This document shows positions 53,943 to 64,000 of a stretch of DNA of 64,000 bases, one piece after another. The stretch comes from Arthrobacter sp. Y-9 (GTDB lineage: Bacteria; Actinomycetota; Actinomycetes; Actinomycetales; Micrococcaceae), in NCBI RefSeq assembly GCF_029690065.1, contig NZ_CP121463.1, positions 2,108,001 through 2,172,000 on the forward strand, read 5' to 3'. The notes beneath the pieces were generated by a model that was not told the DNA's origin, did no database searches, and saw only the letters and a list, made by a program, of their open reading frames with translations. Numbering within the stretch: position 1 is the stretch's first letter; every line of letters begins with the position of its first letter. Position numbers and translations under genes: made by a program.

Positions 53943-55359
53943 CACCGAGCGTATCGTCCAGGGCTTGCGCGCGTGGATCTCCACCGCACCGCCCGGCGCC
54001 AGAGTGCCGTCCAACCGGGCTCTCACGGCCGAATACGGCGCCAGCCCGGTCACCGTTCAGAAGGCGATGCGGTCGCTCGCCTCACTGGGACTCATCGAGA
54101 GCCGTCCGGGCGTGGGAACGTTCGTCCGGGGTGTCCGGCCCACCCGGCCCGCCGATTTCGGCTGGCAGACGGCGGCCCTCGGGGCTCCGCCGTCGCGGGG
54201 CGGCTCGCTCTCCTCGACCCAGCGCACCGTGGCTCCCGACGCGATCGGCCTGCACTCCGGCTATCCCGCCCGCGAGCTGCTCCCGGAACGACTCGTCCGC
54301 TCGGCCCTCGCCCGCGCCGCGCGCACCGAGGCCGCCATGGGGCGCTCCCCCGCCGCAGGGCTGCCTGAGCTGCAGGCCTGGTTCGCCGGCGAGCTGGCGG
54401 CCTTCGCCCCCGTGGACGTCACCCCGCCGAGCGCGCGGGACGTCCTGGTGCTCTCGGGGAGCCAGAGCGGCCTGAGCTCGATCTTCCGGGCCCTCGTGGG
54501 ACCGGGGCAGCCCCTCGTCATCGAATCGCCCAGCTACTGGGGGTCGATCCTCGCCGCCGCCCAGGCCGGGGTGACCCTGGTGCCCGTGCCGAGCGGTCAG
54601 CACGGACCCGACCCCGCCGACGTCGAGCGGGCCTTCGAGGAGACCGGGGCACGCGCGTTCTACGCCCAGCCGAGCTACGCCAATCCGAGCGGCGCTCAGT
54701 GGAGCCGCGAACGCGGGCTCGCGATCCTCGACGTGGTGCGCCGCCACGGGGCCTTCCTGATCGAGGATGACTGGGCTCATGACCTGGGCATCGACACCGA
54801 GCCGCATCCGATCGCGGCCCAGGACGATCAGGGGCACGTGATCTACCTGCGCTCACTCACCAAGAGCGTCTCTCCGTCCCTGCGCGTCGCGGCGCTGATC
54901 GCCCGCGGTCCCGCGCGGGACCGCATCCTGGCGGACCGGGCCGCCGAGTCCATGTACGTGAGTGGGCTGCTCCAGGCGGCAGCCCTCGACGTCGTCACGC
55001 AGCCGTCCTGGCGGACGCACCTCAAGGGTCTCCGGCGTCAGCTGAAGGACCGGCGTGATCTGCTGCTCGACGCTCTGCGCGCGCACGTTCCCCAGGCACA
55101 GGTGGAGTTCACTCCCCCGGGCGGCCTCAATCTCTGGGCGCGGCTGCCCGACGGCACGGACGCGGAGCTGCTGGCGCGGCACTGCGAAAGCCGCGGTGTC
55201 ATCCTCGCGCCGGGGACCGAGTGGTTCCCGGCCGAGCCGTCCGGCTCCTATGTCAGGCTCAACTACTCCGGCTCCAACCCCGAACGATTCCCCGACGCGG
55301 CCCGCATCCTGGGTGAAGTCCTGGGCGAGGTGCTGGGCGAGGTGCTGGGCGAGAGCTGA
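53929..55359 (+). CDS. MocR-type PLP-dependent transcriptional regulator
   Basis: A 476-aa fusion of a GntR winged HTH (about 1-70; VPSNRALTAEYGASPVTVQKAMRSLASLGLIESRPGVGTFV) and a type I aminotransferase domain (about 105-470) with PLP lysine K312 (RSLTKSVSPSLRV) and IEDDWAHDLG. MocR proteins sense PLP or amino compounds and usually act on a divergent gene, here the EamA exporter and paiB. ATG 53929. The C-terminus is a short GEVL tandem repeat. Enzymatic activity is not expected. Confidence 0.88.
   Translation: MNHDSTERIVQGLRAWISTAPPGARVPSNRALTAEYGASPVTVQKAMRSLASLGLIESRPGVGTFVRGVRPTRPADFGWQTAALGAPPSRGGSLSSTQRTVAPDAIGLHSGYPARELLPERLVRSALARAARTEAAMGRSPAAGLPELQAWFAGELAAFAPVDVTPPSARDVLVLSGSQSGLSSIFRALVGPGQPLVIESPSYWGSILAAAQAGVTLVPVPSGQHGPDPADVERAFEETGARAFYAQPSYANPSGAQWSRERGLAILDVVRRHGAFLIEDDWAHDLGIDTEPHPIAAQDDQGHVIYLRSLTKSVSPSLRVAALIARGPARDRILADRAAESMYVSGLLQAAALDVVTQPSWRTHLKGLRRQLKDRRDLLLDALRAHVPQAQVEFTPPGGLNLWARLPDGTDAELLARHCESRGVILAPGTEWFPAEPSGSYVRLNYSGSNPERFPDAARILGEVLGEVLGEVLGES
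55309..55356 (+). repeat. 12-bp tandem repeat at the 3' end of the MocR gene
   Basis: Four 12-bp units (CTGGGCGAGGTG and variants; the middle two identical) encode LGEV LGEV LGEV LGES. In-frame slippage would vary the C-terminal length without a frameshift. Confidence 0.8.
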
Positions 55360-55436
55360 ACGCCTCGCGGTTTGCCCTTCCGGCAAACCGGCTTGCCACT
55401 CGCCGTCGTGGTGGCGATGCTGAGAGGGGACTCCGG

Positions 55437-56111
55437 ATGAAAGGCCGCCACGTGACGCACACCTTCGACAAGCAGTACTGGGACGGGCATTGGCGCGAAG
55501 CGGCGGACCGGCCGACGCCGGCCAACCCGTACCTGCAGGAACATCTGTCGGCGCTGACCCCGGGCACGGCCCTGGACGCCGGCTGCGGGACAGGAGCCGA
55601 GGCGGTCTGGCTCGCCGGGCACGGCTGGCGAGTGACCGGGGCGGACCTCTCTCCGCACGCGCTGCGCGAAGCAGCGGCACGGGCCACCCAGGCCGGAGTG
55701 GCGGATCAGGTCCGCTGGGTCGAGGCCGATCTGACCACGTGGGAGCCGGACGAGCGCTTCGATCTGGTCGTCACCAACTACGCGCATCCTGAGACTCCAC
55801 AGCTGGACTTCTACCGCAGGATCGCGGACTGGGTGGCGGTCGGCGGGACGCTGCTGATCGTGGGGCACCTGCACGGTCACCTGTCCGAGGTCCGGCATCC
55901 CGCACCAGATGAAGCGCCGGAGTCGGATCGCGGTCACGACGGCGGCCACGCCCCGGAGAAGAGCACCGTCACGCTGGCGGACACGGTGGCTGTCCTGGAT
56001 GCGGGTCGCTGGAGGATCGACGCGGCCGACGAGCGTCATCGCACCGTGCGGATGCCCGAGCGGGATCGCTCCCTGCACGATCTGGTGGTGCGGGCGACCC
56101 GGCTCGCCTGA
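55437..56111 (+). CDS. class I SAM-dependent methyltransferase
   Basis: A 224-aa Rossmann methyltransferase. LDAGCGTGAEAVWLA is motif I, VTGADLSPHAL motif II, VEADLTTWEPDERFDLVVTNYA motifs III-IV. The substrate is unknown. The DNA between about residues 155-175 encodes a His/Asp/Glu-rich loop. ATG 55437 has GAGGGG; GTG 55452 is an alternative start. It converges with the HAD gene. Confidence 0.85.
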   Translation: MKGRHVTHTFDKQYWDGHWREAADRPTPANPYLQEHLSALTPGTALDAGCGTGAEAVWLAGHGWRVTGADLSPHALREAAARATQAGVADQVRWVEADLTTWEPDERFDLVVTNYAHPETPQLDFYRRIADWVAVGGTLLIVGHLHGHLSEVRHPAPDEAPESDRGHDGGHAPEKSTVTLADTVAVLDAGRWRIDAADERHRTVRMPERDRSLHDLVVRATRLA

Positions 56112-56156
56112 GAGGATCAGCTCGGCCGGCCAACCCGGCCTCGAACCCCGCCCGCC

Positions 56157-57008
56157 TCAGCGTGCCAGCACGTCTTCCAGAACCTGCGCGACGCCGTCGT
56201 GCGCACACGCAGGCGCCCGGAACCGCGCGGCGGCGAGCGCCTCCGGATGCCCGTCCGCCATGGCGTAGCCCTCGCCGGCCCAGGAGAGCATTTCCAGGTC
56301 GTTGGGCATGTCACCGAAAGCGATGACCTCGGACGCCCCGATGCCCAGGGAGGCCGCGTGCTTTTCGAGTGTCCGCGCCTTGGTGACGCCGGGGACGGCC
56401 AGCTCCAGAAGTGCCAGGCGAGTGACGTCCGAATAGGTCACGTGCGCCAGGCCCTGCACGGCCGGCGCGACGAGCGCGTGGAACTCCTCGGCGCTGAGCA
56501 CGGGCGAGATGGCGAGCAGCTTCACGACGGCGGCATCCGGCGCCAGCGTCTCGGACAGTGGCCCGACCACCTGGTCCTCCACGGGCAGGCCGGGATGGAG
56601 CCGAAGGAATGCCGGCTCACGGTGCGGACCGGTCACCAGTTCGCTGGAGAACCCCGCCTCAGGATGGAGCGCCCTGATGACCTCCTGCAGGTGGAGGGCC
56701 TGTTCCAGCCGGAATGCCTCGGCGGCCACGACCTCTCGCCGGGCCATGTCCCAGACGACCGCGCCGTTCGAGCAGATGACGGTGCCGGCGTGGTCGAGCT
56801 GTTCCTCGAGCGGGCCGAGCCAGCGGATCGGACGGCCGGTCACGAAGACGACCTCCACGCCGGCCTCGCGCGCACGGCGGAACGCGGCCCTGGTCCGGGC
56901 GGAGACGACTCCGCCCGGACTCAGAATCGTGCCGTCCACATCGCTCGCGATCAGGCGCGGCCGCGAGGGCCGGGCCGTGGATCCCGCGCGGATCGCCGGT
57001 GTGCCCAT
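56157..57008 (-). CDS. HAD-IIB (Cof-type) phosphatase
   Basis: A 283-aa HAD hydrolase. Motif I IASDVDGTIL supplies the Asp nucleophile and acid, VFVTGRP is motif II, the Lys is in GVTKARTLE, and motif IV is VIAFGDMPNDLEML. The C2B cap inserts between motifs II and III. Substrates are typically sugar phosphates or flavin-type phosphates. ATG 57008 has GGAG. It lies 38 nt after purU and could be the tail of the sarcosine operon. Confidence 0.87.
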   Translation of the reverse strand: MGTPAIRAGSTARPSRPRLIASDVDGTILSPGGVVSARTRAAFRRAREAGVEVVFVTGRPIRWLGPLEEQLDHAGTVICSNGAVVWDMARREVVAAEAFRLEQALHLQEVIRALHPEAGFSSELVTGPHREPAFLRLHPGLPVEDQVVGPLSETLAPDAAVVKLLAISPVLSAEEFHALVAPAVQGLAHVTYSDVTRLALLELAVPGVTKARTLEKHAASLGIGASEVIAFGDMPNDLEMLSWAGEGYAMADGHPEALAAARFRAPACAHDGVAQVLEDVLAR

Positions 57009-57046
57009 CAACCCAGTCTCCGGCACTTCCGTCCCGAGGAGCAGGG

Positions 57047-57901
57047 TCACCGCAGGACCACGGTCCGGTTCCCGTTGAGCACGACCCGTCCTTCGCAGTG
57101 CCAGCGCACCGCGTTGGAGAGGGCCTTGCACTCGGCGTCGCGGCCCACGGCCACCAGGTCCTCGGGCGAGTGGGTGTGGTCCACATCGATCACCTGCTGG
57201 GCGATGATCGGCCCCTCATCCAGTTCCGCGTTGACGTAGTGCGCCGTGGCGCCCACCGTCTTCACGCCACGCTCCCAGGCCTGGTGATAGGGCTTCGCAC
57301 CCTTGAAGGACGGCAGGAAGGAGTGGTGGATGTTGATCACGCGGCCGGCCATGCGGGTGGCCAGCGCATCCGAGAGGACCTGCATGTAGCGTGCCAGGAC
57401 CACCAGCTCCGCACCGTACCGGTCCACCACGGAGAGCAGCTCCGCCTCGGCTTCCGGCTTGCTCTCCTTGGTCACCGGGATGTGGTGGTACGGGATGCCG
57501 TGCCACTCCACGAGTCCGCGATGGTCCTCGTGGTTGGACACCACGGCCACGATCTCCACCGGCAGCTCCCCGATCCGGGCCCGGAACAGCAGGTCGTTGA
57601 GGCAGTGCCCGAACTTGGAGACCATCAGCAGCACCTTGGTCTTCTCCCCGGCGGGCCGCAGGGTCCAGGTCATGCCGAACGGCTCGGCGACGGCGGCGAA
57701 GTCCTCCGCCAGCGCCTCCGCCGTCTCCCCCGGCTTCGCCTCGAAGTGCAGCCGCATGTAGAAGTGCCCACCGCGGCGGTCGCCGTACTCCTTGATGTCC
57801 TCGATGTCGCAGCCCCGCTCCGCGAGGAAGCCGGACACCGCGGCCACGATCCCCGTGGACCAGCCGCAGTCGAGCGTCAGGACGAATTCTGGTCCGGTCA
57901 T
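57047..57901 (-). CDS. purU: formyltetrahydrofolate deformylase
   Basis: A 284-aa enzyme hydrolysing 10-formyl-THF to THF and formate. The N-terminal ACT domain (about 5-85) is followed by the formyltransferase-like catalytic domain with INIHHSFLPSFKGAKPYHQAW and GATAHYVNAELDEGPII, the Asn-His-Asp triad region. ATG 57901 begins one base after the soxG stop. In sarcosine operons it recycles THF when one-carbon units from demethylation are in excess. Confidence 0.94.
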   Translation of the reverse strand: MTGPEFVLTLDCGWSTGIVAAVSGFLAERGCDIEDIKEYGDRRGGHFYMRLHFEAKPGETAEALAEDFAAVAEPFGMTWTLRPAGEKTKVLLMVSKFGHCLNDLLFRARIGELPVEIVAVVSNHEDHRGLVEWHGIPYHHIPVTKESKPEAEAELLSVVDRYGAELVVLARYMQVLSDALATRMAGRVINIHHSFLPSFKGAKPYHQAWERGVKTVGATAHYVNAELDEGPIIAQQVIDVDHTHSPEDLVAVGRDAECKALSNAVRWHCEGRVVLNGNRTVVLR

Positions 57902-57902
57902 C

Positions 57903-58562
57903 TCAGTACACCTCCGGCGCGGAGAACTCGCGCATCGCATCCACGAGCCAGCGGCCCACATGATCGGCGAACGACGCCCGGGGCAGCACCCTGAACGTCT
58001 CCGCGCCCGTCTTCCACACCAGGACCGGAACGTGGTCCAGCACCGTGACGATCGCCTGGCCCGCATGGAAGGACCGCGGGTGCAGATCGAAGGAGACGCC
58101 CTTCTCCAGGACCGGACGGGCGCTCGGACCGCTCAGTTCGAAGGTGGTGCGGTTCGCCGAGAGGTCGACGACGGCGCCCGGCGCCCGGGAGCCGGGCTCG
58201 CCGAGGGTCGCGGCGAGCCGTCCCGCCTCCGCCGGACCGCGGTCCAGGCCGGCCGTGCTCTCGTCACCGACCGCGAGGAACTCGTCGGGGCCGATCCAGA
58301 GGACGGTGTAGCCGCCGCCCGCCGTCGTGCTCCCATGACCGGACGGGAGCGGCACACCCAGCGCCGCCTCCACGGCCGCCGCCGCGGCGGATCCCGGCAC
58401 GGCACGGAGGCCCAGCTGGGTCAGAAACGGGATCTCCCGGAGGGTCACACCCCGTTCGCCGGACACTCCGGCGGCCGCGAAGGCCTCCGCGAGCTGCGCG
58501 GCCGGGCTGCGCCGCAGGCTCGCGGCGTCGGCCAGGGTTGCCTCGGAAATCATCTCAGCCAT
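57903..58562 (-). CDS. soxG: sarcosine oxidase gamma subunit
   Basis: A 219-aa small folate-fold subunit of heterotetrameric sarcosine oxidase ([18 protein letters not shown]...[15 protein letters not shown]...[35 protein letters not shown]). It shapes the complex but lacks its own redox cofactor. ATG 58562 overlaps the soxA 3' end by eight bases, implying coupling. Confidence 0.92.
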   Translation of the reverse strand: MAEMISEATLADAASLRRSPAAQLAEAFAAAGVSGERGVTLREIPFLTQLGLRAVPGSAAAAAVEAALGVPLPSGHGSTTAGGGYTVLWIGPDEFLAVGDESTAGLDRGPAEAGRLAATLGEPGSRAPGAVVDLSANRTTFELSGPSARPVLEKGVSFDLHPRSFHAGQAIVTVLDHVPVLVWKTGAETFRVLPRASFADHVGRWLVDAMREFSAPEVY

Positions 58563-61527
58563 CACGGCGCTTCCCTTCAGGGTCGTAAAGGACGGTGTCA
58601 CCGACCAGGACTTCCACGATCCGGTCCCCGGCGACGGCGGTGAGCTTCTCGCCGATGCGGTTCCGGCCGTTCTTGATCAGGGCCAGCGCGAAGGAACGTC
58701 CCAGCGCGGCCGAGTGGTAGCTGGAGGTCACGTGTCCCAGCATGGGGACCGGACCGTAGGCCGGGTTGAGCGAGATGCCCTGCTCCACCACCTGCGTGCC
58801 TTCCGGCAGCCGGAACGAGTGGTCCACCGGGAGCAGCGAGACCATGTGCTTGCGGTCCGTGCGTGCGGTGTCGAGCCGGGCGTAGGAGCGCTTGCCCACG
58901 AAGTCCTTCGCCTTGGAGACGATCCACTCCATGCCGGCGTCCTGCGGGGTCACCGTGCCGTCGGTGTCCTGGCCGACGATCGGGTACCCCTTCTCGGCGC
59001 GGAGCACGTGCATGGTCTCCGTGCCGTACGGGGTGATCCCGAACTCGGCCCCGGCCTCCGCCACGTCCTCCCAGACCTGCAGGCCGTACCAGGTGGCCAC
59101 GTTGATCTCGAAGGCCAGCTCTCCGGAGAAGGAGATCCGGCAGACGCGGGCGGGGATCCCCGAGGCCAGGGTGGTCTCGCGCCAGGCCATGAACGGGAAG
59201 GCGTCGTTGTCCACGTCGAGCCCGGGCGCGACCTTCGCGATGACCTCGCGGGACCTGGGACCCACGACGGCGACCGTGGTGACCTGCTCGGTGACGGAGG
59301 TGAAGTTGACGTCCAGGCCCGGCCACTCCGTCTGGTGCCACTCCTCCAGCCAGTCGAGGACCTTCGCGGCCCCGCCGGTGGTGGTGGTCATGAAGAAGCG
59401 GTCCTCGTCGAGGCGGAGGGTCACGCCGTCGTCGAACATCATGCCGTCCGGGCCGCACATGACGCCGTAGCGGCCCATGCCCGGCGCGAGCTTCTTGAAC
59501 GCGTTGGTGTAGATGCGGTTCAGGAATTCGCCGGCGTCGGCGCCCCAGATCTCGATCTTGCCGAGCGTGGTGGCGTCCATGAAGCCGACCGACTCACGGA
59601 CGGCCCGGCACTCGCGGAGCACGGCCTCGTCCATCGACTCACCCGGCTGCGGGAAGTACCAGGGACGCAGCCACTGGCCGACGAACTCGAACTCGGCCCC
59701 GTGGGCCACATGCCAGGGGTGGATCGAGGTGATCCGTTCCGGGTCGAACAGATCGCCGCGCTTCCGGCCCGCCATGGCCGCGAAAGCCACGGGCGCATAC
59801 GGAGCCCGGAAGGTGGTGGTGCCGATGGAACCGAGGTTCTCCGGCACCCCGCCCTGAGCGTCCTTCAGGGCCGCCGCGATGACGCCGATGGCGTTGACCC
59901 CGGAGGTCTTGCCCTGATCGTTGGCGGTGGAGATCGAGGTGTAGCGCTTGATGTGCTCCACGGACCGCATGCCGGCCCCGGTCGCCCGGAGGACATCGGC
60001 CACGGTCTGGTCCCGCTGCTGGTCCACGAAGTGGGTCTTCCACTCCCCCGGGCCGCCCTCCGCACCGGGCACCAGCCAGAGCTGACGGGTCGGCGCGGCG
60101 GCGGACGGCGCATGGCTGGACAGGGCGGACGCGTGGGCTCCGGCCTCGGTCACGAAGCCGGCATTGAACGCAGCGACGGCACCGGCGTGGGCGCCCTCGG
60201 ACGCGCAGTCCGCCAGGCGGTACGAACCGCGGGCCGCGCCCACGATCTGCTGCGCCTTGACGGTGCTCGCCGGCACGAATCCGGCCAGCTCCTCGTCCCA
60301 GCGCAGCTTGCCCTGCCGCTGGCTGAAGAGGTGGACCACCGGGCTCCAGCCGCCGGAGACGGCCAGGAGATCGGCCTCGATCCGCTCGGGCTCGCCGCTG
60401 AGCGAGCCGTCGGCATCGAGCGCGCGGACGACGACGGCGCTCACGCGGCCGGTCTCCCCGTCCGCCTCGGTGCCGCACACGGCGGCCCCGCTGATCACCC
60501 GCACGCCCTCCGCCTCGGCGGTCAGGGCGGCGTCGCTCTTCTCCGCGCGGGCATCGACGACGGCCGCCAAGGGAACCCCGGCGGACGCCAGGTCACGGAC
60601 CGTCTCGTAGGCGGAGTCGTTCGTGGTGAAGACCACGGCCCGGCTGCCGGGCACGACACCGTACCGGTTGACGTACGTGCGCACCGCGGAGGCGAGCATG
60701 ATGCCCGGGCGGTCGTTGTCCGCGAAGACGAGAGGCCGCTCATGAGCGCCGGTCGCGAGCACGACCTGGCCTGCCCGGATGTGCCACAGCCGCTGCCGGG
60801 ACACTCCCTGGGCATTCAGTTCCCGGGCGCGCTCCGAGCCGAGGTGGTCGGTCCGGGACTCCAGGGCGATCACGTAGTTGGAGTCGTAGGAGCCGAAGGC
60901 GTTGGTGCGGGTCAGCACCGTGACCTCCTCGGCGGCGGCGAGTTCCGCGGCGGCCGCGGCGATCCACTCGGGTGCGGGCACGCCGTCGACGGTCTCGCCG
61001 GGAGCCGAGAGCAGTGACCCGCCCAGCTCGGGCTGGTCGTCGATCAGGATGACGCGGGCGCCGGTGGCGGCGGCCTGGCGGGCGGCGGACAGGCCCGCCG
61101 GGCCTGCGCCGATCACCAGGACATCCGTGTGGCCGTGCTTCTTGTCGTAGTACGCCTCATCCTTGCGGGGGTCCAGCTTGCCGAGGCCGGACAGGTACTC
61201 GGCGTCCAGGCCGTCCGTCAGCTCGACGATCGTGGCCGGGAGCATGGACTCGTCCACGCCACCGGCGCCCCGGTCCTTGACCTTGAGCAGGGCGTTCGGC
61301 TCCTCGACCCCGGCGGCCAGGATGCCACGGGGTCGGCCCAGGTACAGGGACGGGGCCGCTTCGACCACCCCGTGGGCGATCAGCGCGGAGGCGACCGTGT
61401 CACCGGCGTGACCGGTGTACTCCGTGCCGTCGACCGTGAAGCGGAGGGTGTCCTCACGGGAGATGCGGGCGTGCGGTGCCCGGTCCGCGGGAAGACGGAA
61501 CGGCTGGGCGGACTCTGCGGGGCTCAC
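58555..61527 (-). CDS. soxA: sarcosine oxidase alpha subunit
   Basis: A 990-aa subunit. The N-terminal part (about 25-110) is a ferredoxin-like domain ([21 protein letters not shown]). A dinucleotide-binding domain follows ([26 protein letters not shown]), with its second half through about 600. The C-terminal 380 residues are a GcvT-type folate-binding aminomethyltransferase domain, where the imine carbon is transferred to THF. GTG 61527 has AAAGGAG and overlaps soxD by four bases (GTGA). Confidence 0.95.
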   Translation of the reverse strand: MSPAESAQPFRLPADRAPHARISREDTLRFTVDGTEYTGHAGDTVASALIAHGVVEAAPSLYLGRPRGILAAGVEEPNALLKVKDRGAGGVDESMLPATIVELTDGLDAEYLSGLGKLDPRKDEAYYDKKHGHTDVLVIGAGPAGLSAARQAAATGARVILIDDQPELGGSLLSAPGETVDGVPAPEWIAAAAAELAAAEEVTVLTRTNAFGSYDSNYVIALESRTDHLGSERARELNAQGVSRQRLWHIRAGQVVLATGAHERPLVFADNDRPGIMLASAVRTYVNRYGVVPGSRAVVFTTNDSAYETVRDLASAGVPLAAVVDARAEKSDAALTAEAEGVRVISGAAVCGTEADGETGRVSAVVVRALDADGSLSGEPERIEADLLAVSGGWSPVVHLFSQRQGKLRWDEELAGFVPASTVKAQQIVGAARGSYRLADCASEGAHAGAVAAFNAGFVTEAGAHASALSSHAPSAAAPTRQLWLVPGAEGGPGEWKTHFVDQQRDQTVADVLRATGAGMRSVEHIKRYTSISTANDQGKTSGVNAIGVIAAALKDAQGGVPENLGSIGTTTFRAPYAPVAFAAMAGRKRGDLFDPERITSIHPWHVAHGAEFEFVGQWLRPWYFPQPGESMDEAVLRECRAVRESVGFMDATTLGKIEIWGADAGEFLNRIYTNAFKKLAPGMGRYGVMCGPDGMMFDDGVTLRLDEDRFFMTTTTGGAAKVLDWLEEWHQTEWPGLDVNFTSVTEQVTTVAVVGPRSREVIAKVAPGLDVDNDAFPFMAWRETTLASGIPARVCRISFSGELAFEINVATWYGLQVWEDVAEAGAEFGITPYGTETMHVLRAEKGYPIVGQDTDGTVTPQDAGMEWIVSKAKDFVGKRSYARLDTARTDRKHMVSLLPVDHSFRLPEGTQVVEQGISLNPAYGPVPMLGHVTSSYHSAALGRSFALALIKNGRNRIGEKLTAVAGDRIVEVLVGDTVLYDPEGKRRDG

Positions 61528-61817
61528 TGGGAGTCTCCTTTCGCGCCGGCGGTCAGGGGTTTCTCCCCCGTATAGATGGTCTTGAACTCGTACGTCACGG
61601 TGTCGCGGAGGGCGTTGAACCACTTGCGGCAGCCGGCGCTGTGGACCCAGCGCTCGGCGAACAGGCCCTTGGGGTTCTCGCGGTAGAACAGGTACCGCGA
61701 CCATTCGGCGTCGCTCAGGGCGCTGGGGTCCTCGGGATACGGGACGTGCGCCTGTCCCCCGTAATGGAACTCGGTCTCGTCGCGCGGCCCGCAGTTCGGG
61801 CAGGTGATGAGCAGCAT
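61524..61817 (-). CDS. soxD: sarcosine oxidase delta subunit
   Basis: A 97-aa zinc subunit: [21 protein letters not shown] supplies Cys6, Cys9 and a His, and AGCRKWFN the fourth ligand. It contains the family block [22 protein letters not shown]. It stabilises the heterotetramer. ATG 61817, 21 nt after soxB. Confidence 0.94.
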   Translation of the reverse strand: MLLITCPNCGPRDETEFHYGGQAHVPYPEDPSALSDAEWSRYLFYRENPKGLFAERWVHSAGCRKWFNALRDTVTYEFKTIYTGEKPLTAGAKGDSQ

Positions 61818-61838
61818 GGCTCGGCTCCTTTCGTGGGG

Positions 61839-63056
61839 TCAGTGAGCGACGGCGGCCGCGCCGTGCTCGTCGATGAGGGCGCCGGTCTCGAAGCGCTCCA
61901 GGGCGAACGGGGCGTTCAGCGCGTGGGGCTCGTCCGTGGCGATCGTGTGGGCCATGGTCCAGCCGGCTCCCGGGGTCCCCTTGAAGCCGCCGGTCCCCCA
62001 GCCGCAGTTCACGTACAGGTTCTCCACGGGCGACTTGCCCACGATCGGCGAGGCGTCCAGGGTGACGTCCACGATGCCGCCCCAGGTGCGGAGCAGATGA
62101 GCGCGGGCGAACACCGGGAACAGTTCGACGGCGGCGGCCATCTGCTCCTCGATGACGTGGAAGCCGCCGCGCTGGCCGTAGCCGTTGTAGGAGTCGATGC
62201 CGGCACCCATCACGAGCTCGCCCTTGTGGGCCTGGGAGACGTACACGTGGACGTGGTTCGACATCACGACGGTCGGGTGGACGATCTCGTGCAGCTCGGA
62301 GACGAGGGCCTGCAGCGGGTGGGACTGGATCGGCAGGTCGAAGCCGGCCATCTTCGCCAGCACCGAGGAGTGCCCGGCGGCGCACAGGGCCACCTTGCCG
62401 GCGTGGATGGTGCCGCGGCTGGTCTGGACGCCGACCACGCGGTTGCCGTCCTTCAGGAACCCGGTGACCTCGCAGTTCTGGATGATGTCCACGCCCAGCT
62501 CGTCGGCCTTGCGGGCGAAGGCCCAGGCCACGTGATCGTGCTTGGCGATGCCCGCGCGCGGCTGGTACGTGGCGCCCAGGACGGGGTACCGGATGTCCTG
62601 GCCGATGTTCAGGATGGGGCAGAGTTCCTTGACCTGCTCGGGTTCCAGCCATTCGGCGTCGACCCCGTTGAGCTTGTTGGCGCCCACGCGCCGCACGGAC
62701 TCCCGCACGTCCTGGAGCGTGTGCGCCAGGTTCATGACGCCGCGCTGGCTGAACAGGAAGTCGTACTCCAGTTCCTCCGGCAAAGCCTCCCAGAGGCGCA
62801 GAGAGTGCTCGTAGATGGCCGCCGACTCATCCCAGAGGTAGTTGGAGCGGATGATCGTGGTGTTGCGGGCCATGTTGCCGCCGGCGAGCCAGCCGCGTTC
62901 CAGGATGGCGATGTTCGTCATGCCGTGGTGCTTGGCGAGGTAGTAGGCGGTGGCCAGACCGTGCCCACCGCCGCCGACGATGATCGCGTCATAGGAGGGC
63001 TTGGGATCCGGGTTCCGCCAGAGGAAATCCGGGTGTTCGGGCAGCAGATCCGCCAT
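61839..63056 (-). CDS. soxB: sarcosine oxidase beta subunit
   Basis: A 405-aa FAD-dependent amine oxidase subunit, the site of sarcosine oxidation, which also holds covalent FMN in the family. The N-terminal dinucleotide motif is [21 protein letters not shown]. The segment [18 protein letters not shown] is the likely FMN-histidine region. [24 protein letters not shown] is the C-terminal FAD motif. ATG 63056 shares one base with the glyA stop (TGATG). Confidence 0.95.
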   Translation of the reverse strand: MADLLPEHPDFLWRNPDPKPSYDAIIVGGGGHGLATAYYLAKHHGMTNIAILERGWLAGGNMARNTTIIRSNYLWDESAAIYEHSLRLWEALPEELEYDFLFSQRGVMNLAHTLQDVRESVRRVGANKLNGVDAEWLEPEQVKELCPILNIGQDIRYPVLGATYQPRAGIAKHDHVAWAFARKADELGVDIIQNCEVTGFLKDGNRVVGVQTSRGTIHAGKVALCAAGHSSVLAKMAGFDLPIQSHPLQALVSELHEIVHPTVVMSNHVHVYVSQAHKGELVMGAGIDSYNGYGQRGGFHVIEEQMAAAVELFPVFARAHLLRTWGGIVDVTLDASPIVGKSPVENLYVNCGWGTGGFKGTPGAGWTMAHTIATDEPHALNAPFALERFETGALIDEHGAAAVAH

Positions 63057-64000
63057 CAGAGCGCTCCGTTCTCGGCGTTCAGGTTCGGGTAGAGGGGGTG
63101 CTTGTCCGCCAGGACGCGGACGCGGGCGCTGAGTTCGCCGGCGAGCTCGTCGCTGAAGTCCGGCTTCAGGGCTGCGGCGATGATGTCCGCCACCTCGGTG
63201 AACTCGGCGGCGCCGAAGCCGCGGGCGGAGAGCGCGGGCGTGCCGATGCGCAGACCGGAAGAGACCATCGGTGGTCGCGGGTCGAACGGCACGGCATTGC
63301 GGTTGACGGTGATGCCGATCCGGTGCAGGCGGTCCTCGCCCTGCTGACCGTCCAGCGCGGAATTCCGGAGGTCCACCAGGACGAGGTGGACGTCGGTGCC
63401 CCCGTTGACCACGGAGACGCCGGCCTGCGCGACGTCGTCGGCCAGCAGACGGCGGGCGATGATCTGCGCTCCTTCCAGGGTGCGCTGCTGGCGGTCCCGG
63501 AAGGCGGGCTCCGCGGCGAGCTTGAAGGCCACGGCCTTCGCCGCCACCACGTGCTCGAGCGGACCGCCCTGCTGGCCGGGGAAGACGGCGGAGTTGATCT
63601 TCTTCGCCAGGGACTCCTTGCTGAGGATGACGCCGCCGCGTGGGCCGCCGAGGGTCTTGTGCGTCGTGGTGGTCACGACGTCGGCGTACGGCACCGGATT
63701 CGGGTGCAGGCCGGCGGCCACCAGCCCGGCGAAGTGGGCCATGTCCACCATGAGGTAGGCGCCCACGAGGTCCGCGATGCGGCGGAACTCGGCGAAGTCC
63801 AGCTGACGGGAGTAGGCGGACCACCCAGCGACGATGAGCCGGGGGCGGTGCGCCAGAGCCAGACGCTCCACCTCGGCCATGTCGATCAGCAGGGTGTCCC
63901 GGTTCACCTCGTACGGCACCACCTGGTACAGCTTGCCGGAGAAGTTGATCTTCATGCCGTGCGTGAGGTGGCCGCCGTGGGCCAGGGAGAGCCCGAGGAT
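63056..64000 (-). CDS. glyA: serine hydroxymethyltransferase (5' end outside the window)
   Basis: The C-terminal 314 residues of GlyA; the frame stays open to the right edge, so the ATG inside [10 protein letters not shown] is not the start. The visible part opens [15 protein letters not shown] and holds the PLP lysine in [14 protein letters not shown]. It interconverts glycine and serine with 5,10-methylene-THF, consuming both products of sarcosine oxidase. It is the first visible gene of the glyA-soxBDAG-purU operon. Confidence 0.96.
   Translation of the reverse strand: MLGLSLAHGGHLTHGMKINFSGKLYQVVPYEVNRDTLLIDMAEVERLALAHRPRLIVAGWSAYSRQLDFAEFRRIADLVGAYLMVDMAHFAGLVAAGLHPNPVPYADVVTTTTHKTLGGPRGGVILSKESLAKKINSAVFPGQQGGPLEHVVAAKAVAFKLAAEPAFRDRQQRTLEGAQIIARRLLADDVAQAGVSVVNGGTDVHLVLVDLRNSALDGQQGEDRLHRIGITVNRNAVPFDPRPPMVSSGLRIGTPALSARGFGAAEFTEVADIIAAALKPDFSDELAGELSARVRVLADKHPLYPNLNAENGAL

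Noticed and set aside
58714-61017. A 767-codon plus-strand frame inside soxA
   Set aside because: Antisense shadow of soxA with no domain or ribosome site. The same holds for the long frames opposite glmS, gapB, gnd and the GT87 genes.
61528-62652. Upstream extension of soxA through soxD and soxB
   Set aside because: An open frame only. SoxA has its own GTG with AAAGGAG at 61527 and the family N-terminus; soxD and soxB occupy this DNA in another frame.

Overview
The window is high-GC chromosomal DNA from an actinobacterium, most likely a member of the Micrococcaceae (Arthrobacter sensu lato). The evidence is the tandem clpP1-clpP2 pair upstream of clpX, a DsbA-like protein of the mycothiol-linked type, a group II truncated globin, GT-C mannosyltransferases of the MptB and GT87 kinds, a long GapB-type dehydrogenase, and many genes with a TANNNT -10 box only 6-7 nt before the start codon (leaderless mRNAs). 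I see no insertion sequence, integrase, prophage or CRISPR array. Four tRNA genes (Pro-TGG, Gly-TCC, Arg-TCT, His-GTG) and the RNase P RNA are present.

Layout. 1-2.7 kb: rsgA behind a short leader ORF, then an Fpg/Nei glycosylase. 2.7-7.8 kb (minus): tig, clpP1, clpP2, clpX and a DsbA-like protein, preceded by tRNA-Pro. 7.9-10.6 kb: tRNA-Gly, a 27-bp-armed palindrome, nei, rpiB and a DUF1648-like membrane protein. 10.7-20.4 kb: pepN, an OsmC-like protein, an epimerase-like protein, a short MscS channel with trHbO, two thioesterases and ettA. 20.5-26.4 kb: a lipoprotein, an SSB paralogue, tRNA-Arg, an 86-aa orphan, glmS, a YoaK-type protein and an MFS exporter. 26.5-32.5 kb: four GT-C mannosyltransferase-like genes, two MptB-like flanking two tandem GT87-like. 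32.7-44.4 kb: orn, tRNA-His, GNATs, phzF, a BCCT transporter, def, a LysR regulator, a secreted HNH nuclease, gapB, rnpB and yaaA. 44.5-51.9 kb: a zinc-ribbon-like protein, nif3, msrA, cysK-cysE, a lipoprotein, a second copy of the palindrome, gnd and a divergent GntR regulator. 52-57 kb: a GlsB-type protein, paiB-eamA divergent from a MocR regulator, a methyltransferase and a HAD phosphatase. 57-64 kb (minus): glyA-soxB-soxD-soxA-soxG-purU, with glyA running off the right edge.

How the genes fit together. The right-hand operon is a complete sarcosine-degradation unit. Heterotetrameric sarcosine oxidase yields glycine and 5,10-methylene-THF, GlyA interconverts glycine and serine, and PurU releases THF and formate from 10-formyl-THF. 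The BCCT carrier at 35-37 kb could supply upstream betaine, but it is unlinked. tig-clpP1-clpP2-clpX form a protein-quality-control block with a candidate ClgR site before clpP1. cysK-cysE make cysteine. gnd and its divergent GntR regulator form a pentose-phosphate control pair.

The less ordinary signals are: two covarying copies of a long palindrome, each between convergent genes; a divergent gene pair whose start codons physically overlap; a GT87 gene that appears to start at AUU; a family of terminators sharing an ACGACGGC outer stem; and the large set of leaderless starts. I found no clearly new multi-gene system.
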